Assembly: GCA_002420315.1 (NCBI GenBank)
Contig: DIHU01000120.1
Coordinates: forward strand, 4,792-12,693
Direction of reading: 5' to 3'
Length of the DNA stretch: 7,902 nt
Source of the DNA: Akkermansiaceae bacterium UBA5688
Lineage (GTDB): Bacteria; Verrucomicrobiota; Verrucomicrobiia; Verrucomicrobiales; Akkermansiaceae
The position numbers were made by a program, and so were the translations under genes. Each line of letters opens with the position of its first letter. The first letter of the stretch is position 1. Below the pieces are notes generated by a model. The model had not been told where the DNA came from. It saw only the letters and a list, made by a program, of their open reading frames with translations, and did no database searches. Of this stretch, positions 1 through 4,646 are shown in pieces.

Positions 1-297
1 TCTGACGACGGATCTAGTAGTTCGTTACCTTCTTTGAGTCTAGATCGGGAGGCGAGTGATGGATTGGACGACTTCTTTACAGTGTCTTTCAGGATAAATC
101 TTGCAGCTGTCGGGCTTCAGTATTCACTGCAGGGAAGTAATGACTTAATTAGCTGGACGAGCGAAAAAGAAATGACTCACGTCGCGACTGACCATAATGG
201 GGATGGCACCGCTACCATGAAATTCAGATCCACCAGTCCAGTTAATGCGGTCTTCGCTGAGAGATTTTATCGGATTCATGTGGAGGGCCGAGAATAA
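1..297 (+). CDS. C-terminal end of a secreted protein (5' truncated by window)
   Basis: The frame is open from base 1 to TAA at 295-297, so about 98 C-terminal residues are visible and the true start lies upstream. A TTG at 34 is only an internal Leu codon. The visible part begins with a serine-rich stretch (SDDGSSSSLPSLSL), then a beta-rich segment with YSLQGSNDLISWT, DHNGDGTATMKF and a terminal RFYRIHVEGRE. This matches the small C-terminal beta domain common on large secreted Verrucomicrobiota and Planctomycetota proteins (pattern: S-x-DL-x-x-W, a turn rich in D/N/G, then F-x-R-L/I at the end). The giant minus-strand gene at the other end of the window ends in a related domain (TVSF, STDLKTW, TFWRLRAL). 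The function of the main body cannot be told from here. A role as a surface attachment or sorting module is inference. Confidence 0.8.
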   Translation, partial: SDDGSSSSLPSLSLDREASDGLDDFFTVSFRINLAAVGLQYSLQGSNDLISWTSEKEMTHVATDHNGDGTATMKFRSTSPVNAVFAERFYRIHVEGRE

Positions 298-311
298 TTA
301 AGATTTTGAGG

Positions 312-338
312 TAGCCAGACCGGAATTGCTCCTGGCTA
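312..338 (+). terminator. Inverted repeat just after the first gene, possible terminator
   Basis: TAGCCAG at 312-318 pairs perfectly with CTGGCTA at 332-338 across a 13-base loop, starting 15 bases after the stop codon at 297. There is no T tract after the stem, so it does not qualify as a classical intrinsic terminator. It may act as a 3'-end stabilising hairpin or be chance. Confidence 0.35.
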
Positions 339-412
339 TGTAAGAACTAAATAGATCTAAATTTTTATATCTGTTGGCGCCTGAATTGCCTATTTCTCGA
401 GAAGGATTTTTC

Positions 413-441
413 TTGTCAAGGCGCGCGGGCTATCGTTTCAT
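413..441 (+). promoter_or_regulatory. Possible sigma70-like promoter for the small Cys-rich lipoprotein
   Basis: TTGTCA at 413-418 (5 of 6 to the consensus -35) is followed after 17 bases by TTTCAT at 436-441 (4 of 6 to the -10). Initiation about 7 bases downstream would fall at or next to the ATG at 449, giving a leaderless or nearly leaderless mRNA. That would fit the lack of a Shine-Dalgarno sequence. The match is weak and rests on consensus alone. Confidence 0.25.
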
Positions 442-448
442 CAGACTC

Positions 449-583
449 ATGAAGATTATTTCTATCATCATCGCATGCGCCAGTCTGGCTCTTTTCTCGA
501 GCTGCACCTGCACTAAAGCCGCCTCTTGCTGTGGCGAAGGTGGAGAGTGTTGCAAAGATGATTCGAATCACTCGCACAAGTAA
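449..583 (+). CDS. Tiny cysteine-rich putative lipoprotein
   Basis: A 44-residue protein: a basic-hydrophobic signal (MKIISIIIACASLALF), then a lipobox-like FSSC with the modifiable cysteine at residue 19, then a short mature peptide. The mature part has six cysteines counting C19, including two CC pairs (C27-C28 and C34-C35) in CCGEGGECC, and a polar tail with two histidines (HSHK). I chose the ATG at 449 because it puts the signal peptide at the N-terminus; the same frame runs upstream to a TTG at 374, but that would add 25 basic and polar residues before the signal. There is no clear Shine-Dalgarno sequence. A strong terminator follows 37 bases after the stop, so this is probably a single-gene transcript. 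Small CC-rich lipoproteins of this type occur in Verrucomicrobiota with no settled function. Metal or thiol binding is suggested by composition only. Confidence 0.72.
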   Translation: MKIISIIIACASLALFSSCTCTKAASCCGEGGECCKDDSNHSHK

Positions 584-620
584 TTGCGGCTCCGCCAGCG
601 GCGAGGTTCCCATCACTTTC

Positions 621-655
621 AAACGTGTCTAGGATCACCTCGGCACGTTTTTTTT
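621..655 (+). terminator. Strong rho-independent terminator
   Basis: AAACGTG (621-627) pairs with CACGTTT (644-650). The stem continues through a T-G wobble, a C-G pair, one T/C mismatch and AGG/CCT, closing on an ATCA tetraloop at 634-637. Eight T residues run from 648 to 655. The stem, tight loop and T tract fit an intrinsic terminator on the plus strand, placed to end the transcript of the cysteine-rich lipoprotein gene. Confidence 0.85.
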
Positions 656-715
656 GGTCGTCATTGAAGAAATAAAGGCTTGTAGTAATTTTCTTCGGAT
701 AGTTTTCTTCAACTC

Positions 716-859
716 ATGAAGTTTATCCTTTTGCTGCCGATCATTGCGACGTGTTTTGTCAATGTCTCCTGTGTCACTTTCAAACTAGAGTTAGGATGGA
801 GTCACCAGAAAGATACAGAAAAGGCAGATCAAGCAACCGCAGAGGTTCTTGATAAGTGA
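716..859 (+). CDS. Tiny putative lipoprotein or secreted peptide, unknown function
   Basis: A 47-residue ORF: ATG at 716, TGA at 857-859. The N-terminus is a plausible export signal (MKFILLLPIIATCFVNVSC) with a possible lipidation cysteine at residue 19. The residue at -3 is Asn, not the usual Leu, so the lipobox is imperfect. The mature part is a charged, helix-prone 28-residue tail (VTFKLELGWSHQKDTEKADQ and onward). The start context ACTCATGAAG is identical to that of the cysteine-rich lipoprotein 270 bases upstream, and the general plan (signal, cysteine at 19, short polar tail) is the same, although the mature sequences differ. No Shine-Dalgarno sequence is visible. I do not recognise a family. 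It could be a chance ORF; the signal-like start and matching context argue for a real gene. Confidence 0.5.
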   Translation: MKFILLLPIIATCFVNVSCVTFKLELGWSHQKDTEKADQATAEVLDK

Positions 860-864
860 ATTTT

Positions 865-1083
865 GAGTCGCTTTGAACTACAAGGAGGGAACGACAGGAC
901 GGATCATTATTCGCCCCAATCTTGGCCTTAATTGCCGTTCACTTGTCCAACAATGAAGGAAAACTCAGGCATGCTAAGATCTTTTCTTAAATCTTCCACC
1001 AGAGTTGTAAGTTGTTTGAAATAAGCTTCGGGATTCTCCTTGTTGCTCTCCCCCAGGTGTCAAAGAGACCTTATTACGCGAAA
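865..1083 (-). pseudogene. Fossil of a SASA-type carbohydrate acetylesterase (internal fragment)
   Basis: Read on the minus strand, bases 931-1056 encode LGESNKENPEAYFKQLTTLV followed by EDLRKDLSMPEFSFIVGQVN. This is the recognisable middle of sialate O-acetylesterase/CE6-like (SASA, DUF303) enzymes, whose conserved block is W-H-Q-G-E-S-N followed by a helix ending DLR-DL--P--PF-VGQ. Here the block reads stop-H-L-G-E-S-N: Trp is replaced by TGA (1060-1062) and Gln by Leu (CTG, 1054-1056). A second in-frame stop (928-930) interrupts it after VNGN. Beyond that QDWG is readable in the same frame, and ANND follows only in a shifted frame. Both ends are missing, including the catalytic Ser block (GQSN/GDS) and the C-terminal D-x-x-H. 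The fragment starts two codons after the stop of the GH26 fusion gene and in the same frame, so a deletion probably joined them. The family call is by eye; limits are approximate. Confidence 0.68.
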
Positions 1084-1086
1084 GAT

Positions 1087-3276
1087 TTACGGCCCAAGAC
1101 TTTCATAGACCGCCGTCCTGAAAATCTGTAAACTTTCGCTTGGTGTGGGATACAAACGAGTCAAAAAAATAGCGTAGAGTTCGTTAACTGGATCAATCCA
1201 AAAGTGGGTAGTGTGATATCCCCCCCAGCCATAAATCCCCTTTGGCGCTCCATTAACACCTAGTTCAGGATTTTCTAAAACATAAAATCCTAAACCCAAT
1301 TTGTTTGGGGAACGCTCTCCACCAAAACCGGGAGTTTCCCCCATTTGGTCACTCAGCATAATTGATAGCGTCTCTTCAGAAATGATTTTATTGCCATCAC
1401 GAGTCCGCCCCCGATCAACTAACATTTGGCAAAATCGGCCATAATCACGAAGATTTGAAATCAAACCTTCGCCTCCTAAAGCTAAAGCGCTTCCGGGCTG
1501 ATAATATAATTCATCTTCTGCTTTGGTTCCTCGACGAAAATTCTCTTTCTCTTTAACAAATAGCGGCTGAAATCTTTGTTCTCGATCTATCTTATTAAGA
1601 TGAAAGCTGGTTTCTTCCATCCCTAGAGGATGAAAGATTTCTTTCTCGAGAAAAGATGCGAAGTCCTGCCCCGATATTATTTCGATCGCTCTCCCAAGAA
1701 TAGCGGTGCTCATGCCATATGTATAACGCTCTCCAGGATGATGTTTAAGTGGTTGTTTTACCAGAAGGTCGATCATCTCAGCGAGATTTTTCAATTCTAT
1801 GATCTCTTTCCATGTTCCCTCTTCATGAAAGGATCCGTCGTAACCATAAACCCCCGAAGTGTGTCGTAAAAGGTCCCGGAATGTGATCTCCCTCCTAATC
1901 GGTTCCACGGTGCCTTTCTGATTGTGAACTTTCAGCTGAGAAAGTTGGGGGATTACTTTAGAAACCGGATCATCTAGTCCAAATGAACCGCGCTCATGCA
2001 AAATCATTGCGGCCACGCTGGTGATCGGTTTTGTCATCGACCAAATAGGAAATAAAGTATCATCAGTGATGGGGCGATCTCCGGGGAAGGTGGAATTCAC
2101 AGCCCCATGGTAAATGACCTTTCCTTGTTGGACGACCTTAGCCACGTTCGATAAGCAGTGTTGATTTTTGATCAGGTTTTCTTGGGCTGCCCTGACTTTC
2201 GGCATTCCAGTCTGCCCTTCAAAGATTGTAAGCTCGCTATCATAGAACCTTGTAAAATCAGGAGCGCTTGGATGTCCGTGATACGGGCCAAAATGATGGC
2301 CACGGGATTTGTTACGCCACAATAATGCCCAAGCTGTTTTGCGAGACCATTTATCGTGGTTGAGTGCTGGCAGGAGGCGCTCCGTCCACCAATTTGAAAT
2401 AGGAACTTTGTCAATTCCAGTTTCGGTCAGAGCTGATATTTTACCGTGAGAGTGAGCCAGTTTTGCAACCATCGAAAGAGCCTCGCCCATTTTATGGACA
2501 TCTCGATGCTTCCAGATTTTGTAATAATCGAGTCCAAAGATATCGACATAATCGTCGCCAGGATAGCCTTCCATATAGTCTTTTTCGTCGACTACATCTT
2601 GAGGAGAGATGGCATAAAGAATATGATGGAGCTGCTTTGTAAGGCGTAAATAATTCACGGTCATACGCCATAAAGCTATGAATTCGCCATCCTCACAGTG
2701 GCTCAGGCCCCACCAAGGCCATTGTTCACTGTGTTCATGAAAGGGTCGCAGGATAACAGGAATGAAACTGCCATCTTCACGCTTCAAATCAGCTAAAAAA
2801 GAAGCAACCAAATCTAAGGTTGTTAAAAATTTCTTATTTGCGGTTCCTCCTGGAAGGAGTTTGCCCACCACCTTTGTGTTATCCCAAGCATTGCGCCCAC
2901 TTATCGGGTGATCGAGATGCATCGAAATCGTATTGATTCCGCCACGGGTATCAGCTTCGCGAATCAGACGTTTCATTTTACTAAAGGAAACGCCATCAAG
3001 ATTTTGATCTAGATGAATATCCCCGAGGTCCCAGCCATAAACTGCCGGATAGTCCCCACAAACTTCTTTAATATCGCTTTTACCGATTCCAGATTTCCAG
3101 CCCACTCCATATGCTGTGGCGTCTTGGTGTCCGATCATTATCCCCTTTTCTGACTGATCGTGTAGGCGCTTTAGTAGAATTTTGACTTCTTCAGTTGCCT
3201 GAGGATCAGAGGGAGAGGGATGAGTCTTTGCTTGTAAAATACTTAAAGAACAAATAATTGAAACGAGCATTTTCAT
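1087..3276 (-). CDS. Exported fusion: GH26 beta-mannanase-like domain plus beta-lactamase-fold serine hydrolase
   Basis: 729 residues. A signal peptide (MKMLVSIICSLSILQA, cleavage near 16/17) predicts export. Residues ~27-357 form a GH26 domain: MIGHQDATAYGVGW (47-60), GWDLGDIHLD (81-90), the acid/base motif RPFHE with E181 followed by the W-rich WPWWG, GLDYY (248-252), and the nucleophile motif ALTETGI with E285. GH26 enzymes are mostly endo-beta-mannanases. Residues ~365-729 form a serine hydrolase of the class C beta-lactamase/family VIII esterase type (PF00144): S413-M-T-K416, RDLLRHTSG (467-475), the catalytic Tyr in YTYGMST (probably Y520), and the third motif GWGG (683-686) in the GWGGxxxTHFWIDP context. 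There is no obvious linker, and the usual first helix of the hydrolase looks degenerate. Both active sites appear intact. A second ATG lies two codons in (3268-3270). No Shine-Dalgarno sequence is seen. Substrates (mannan; an ester) are inferred from family. Confidence 0.9.
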   Translation of the reverse strand: MKMLVSIICSLSILQAKTHPSPSDPQATEEVKILLKRLHDQSEKGIMIGHQDATAYGVGWKSGIGKSDIKEVCGDYPAVYGWDLGDIHLDQNLDGVSFSKMKRLIREADTRGGINTISMHLDHPISGRNAWDNTKVVGKLLPGGTANKKFLTTLDLVASFLADLKREDGSFIPVILRPFHEHSEQWPWWGLSHCEDGEFIALWRMTVNYLRLTKQLHHILYAISPQDVVDEKDYMEGYPGDDYVDIFGLDYYKIWKHRDVHKMGEALSMVAKLAHSHGKISALTETGIDKVPISNWWTERLLPALNHDKWSRKTAWALLWRNKSRGHHFGPYHGHPSAPDFTRFYDSELTIFEGQTGMPKVRAAQENLIKNQHCLSNVAKVVQQGKVIYHGAVNSTFPGDRPITDDTLFPIWSMTKPITSVAAMILHERGSFGLDDPVSKVIPQLSQLKVHNQKGTVEPIRREITFRDLLRHTSGVYGYDGSFHEEGTWKEIIELKNLAEMIDLLVKQPLKHHPGERYTYGMSTAILGRAIEIISGQDFASFLEKEIFHPLGMEETSFHLNKIDREQRFQPLFVKEKENFRRGTKAEDELYYQPGSALALGGEGLISNLRDYGRFCQMLVDRGRTRDGNKIISEETLSIMLSDQMGETPGFGGERSPNKLGLGFYVLENPELGVNGAPKGIYGWGGYHTTHFWIDPVNELYAIFLTRLYPTPSESLQIFRTAVYESLGP

Positions 3277-3390
3277 GGCAGTTTTAAAACAACGGTCTTG
3301 ATTTAAGGTCTTAATGAATCGTTGGAGAAAAGATCGTTCCTTTTAGAAGCTTAGCTTAGTGTTAAAGCGTTAGAATTAGGAACTAGGAAG

Positions 3391-3396
3391 ATTATA
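3391..3396 (-). promoter_or_regulatory. Possible -10 element upstream of the GH26 fusion gene
   Basis: A perfect TATAAT on the minus strand lies ten bases past the stop of the oxidoreductase gene and about 115 bases before the fusion gene's ATG. I find no good -35 at 16-18 bases. It is AT-rich intergenic DNA, so a chance match is quite possible. Confidence 0.2.
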
Positions 3397-3405
3397 ATGG
3401 CTTAG

Positions 3406-4476
3406 TTAGAGGAGGATTTTCTTCCCGTTATTTTGTGCGCTCTCATAAATTGCAGTGATTACTTCAACTGATTTTCGAGCTTCGGTTGCTGAAGTTGATG
3501 GCTGCCGGCCTTCGTTGATGGCCGCGACTACTTCTTCGAAGTTTCGTTGGTGCTGGTGGAAGTTGATGGCGGTGGGATCATTTGCCCCAAGGCCGGCTTC
3601 CTGTCCCTTCATAAGGGTGCTTCTAATTTCTATATCCTCAGGCTTCTCTTCACGGAAGTCCCAAATTTCAAACGCTTCGTCGGCAAGAAAGGCCGATCCG
3701 TCGGTTCCAGCGAGTTGGACTCGGGCAGGGTGCCCGTCCTTTGACCAGGTACAGGTTGAGGCTTCGATGACTCCTCGCGCGCCATTCTCGAATTCAATAA
3801 TGGCGACGCAGTGGTCCTCGACTTCGATTCGCTCATGAGCAAGGCAAACTGTTGTAGCTTGAACGCTTTTAACTGGTCCTGCGAGGTAGATGAGAGCGTC
3901 GACAGTATGAATCGATTGGTTCATGAGGGCTCCACCTCCGTCGAGAGCCCAGGTTCCGCGCCATCCAGCTGAATCGTAGTAAGCTTGTTCGCGATACCAC
4001 TTAATATACGCTGAAGCTGAGGCGAGGGTCCCGAAGCGACCTTCGTCGGCTGCTTTTTTGAAAGCGTCCATTCCGGGGTGGAATCTTCGATTTAGGACTG
4101 CTGCAAGGGTTTTGCCATTTTCTTTGGCGGCCGACATTAACTCGTCAATCCGGGGGATGGTAATCTCAAGTGGTTTTTCGACGATGGCGTGTTTCCCCGC
4201 TTTGAGTGCGGCCAAGGTTGGGTCGAGATGAGCACCGCTGGGGGTGCCGACGGTAACGATTTCCAGTTCGGATTCGGCTAGGAATTCTGCGATGTTGGAG
4301 AAGGCCTTAGCTCCATATTCGTGAGCGAGTTTATCTGCTGCCTCCTGGCGAAGATCAAAAACCGAGTGGAGAGTTCCCCCGGTCATGGCAGTAATTGCTT
4401 TGGCGTGGAAATGTCCGATCATCCCAGCTCCAATAATTCCAAATTTCATAACGTTATTTTGAGAAGTTGAAACCAT
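3406..4476 (-). CDS. Gfo/Idh/MocA family NAD(P)-dependent oxidoreductase
   Basis: 356 residues, normal family length. The N-terminal Rossmann fold carries G16-A-G-M-I-G21, with Asp in SVFDLR (38-43) at the end of strand 2, which favours NAD over NADP. The family EKP signature is E100-K101-P102. The C-terminal substrate domain has GWRGTWALDGGGALMNQSIH (171-190), the typical W-R-G-T-W-x-L-D-G-G-G block. The likely catalytic set is K101, N186 and H190; many relatives have Asp where N186 stands. There is no signal peptide, so it is cytoplasmic. The family oxidises or epimerises sugars, inositols and related polyols, but the substrate cannot be read here. The start is uncertain: ATG at 4476 gives nine extra residues (MVSTSQNNV) before MKFGIIGAG, and the ATG at 4449 would begin directly at strand 1 as is usual. 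Neither has a Shine-Dalgarno sequence. It lies 129 bases upstream of the GH26 fusion gene on the same strand. Confidence 0.93.
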   Translation of the reverse strand: MVSTSQNNVMKFGIIGAGMIGHFHAKAITAMTGGTLHSVFDLRQEAADKLAHEYGAKAFSNIAEFLAESELEIVTVGTPSGAHLDPTLAALKAGKHAIVEKPLEITIPRIDELMSAAKENGKTLAAVLNRRFHPGMDAFKKAADEGRFGTLASASAYIKWYREQAYYDSAGWRGTWALDGGGALMNQSIHTVDALIYLAGPVKSVQATTVCLAHERIEVEDHCVAIIEFENGARGVIEASTCTWSKDGHPARVQLAGTDGSAFLADEAFEIWDFREEKPEDIEIRSTLMKGQEAGLGANDPTAINFHQHQRNFEEVVAAINEGRQPSTSATEARKSVEVITAIYESAQNNGKKILL

Positions 4477-4560
4477 GGATTCATGTCTGGCAAGAGCGGC
4501 TTTAATTAACCTTCTCTTTAAAAAATGGCTACTAGTTAGGCGTTCTCTAATCCGTCGCTA

Positions 4561-4588
4561 TTTGAATCCAAAAATGTTTTTATTCAAA
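4561..4588. repeat. AT-rich inverted repeat between the CotH-type gene and the oxidoreductase gene
   Basis: TTTGAAT (4561-4567) pairs perfectly with ATTCAAA (4582-4588). Inside, after a CC bulge, AAAAA (4570-4574) pairs with TTTTT (4577-4581) around TG. It starts about 60 bases downstream of the CotH-type gene's stop on the minus strand. It has few G/C pairs and no following T tract, so it is a poor intrinsic terminator. It may be a cruciform or regulatory site, or chance in AT-rich spacer. Confidence 0.35.
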
Positions 4589-4646
4589 GGATAGAGAATG
4601 GGGGAAAATCTAGATAATTTGGTTGAGAGGACTCCTTTTAATTCGC

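Noticed and set aside
590..604. Short GC hairpin (GCGG/CCGC) after the Cys-rich lipoprotein gene
   Set aside because: The stem is only four base pairs with a two-base loop, and the much stronger terminator at 621-655 accounts for the region.
416..622. Minus-strand frame of 68 codons over the Cys-rich lipoprotein
   Set aside because: It overlaps the better supported plus-strand gene, runs into the terminator stem, and its translation shows no recognisable features.
1060..1062. TGA in the esterase fragment read as a recoded Trp or selenocysteine codon
   Set aside because: The adjacent Gln is also mutated, a further in-frame TAA follows, and both ends of the domain are missing. TGA also ends the 716-859 ORF. 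Decay is the simpler explanation.
3281..3290. Palindrome GTTTTAAAAC just upstream of the GH26 fusion gene's start
   Set aside because: Ten AT-rich bases in AT-rich spacer are expected by chance, and there is no second copy or known operator to support it.
3310..3345. Possible terminator for the oxidoreductase gene (AAAAG/CTTTT on the minus strand)
   Set aside because: Only five A/T-rich pairs with a seven-base loop and no clean T tract.
3455..3838. Open frame of 127 codons on the plus strand across the oxidoreductase gene
   Set aside because: It is antisense to a strongly conserved Gfo/Idh/MocA gene. Its translation has no domain, signal or family motif and looks like a codon-bias shadow.
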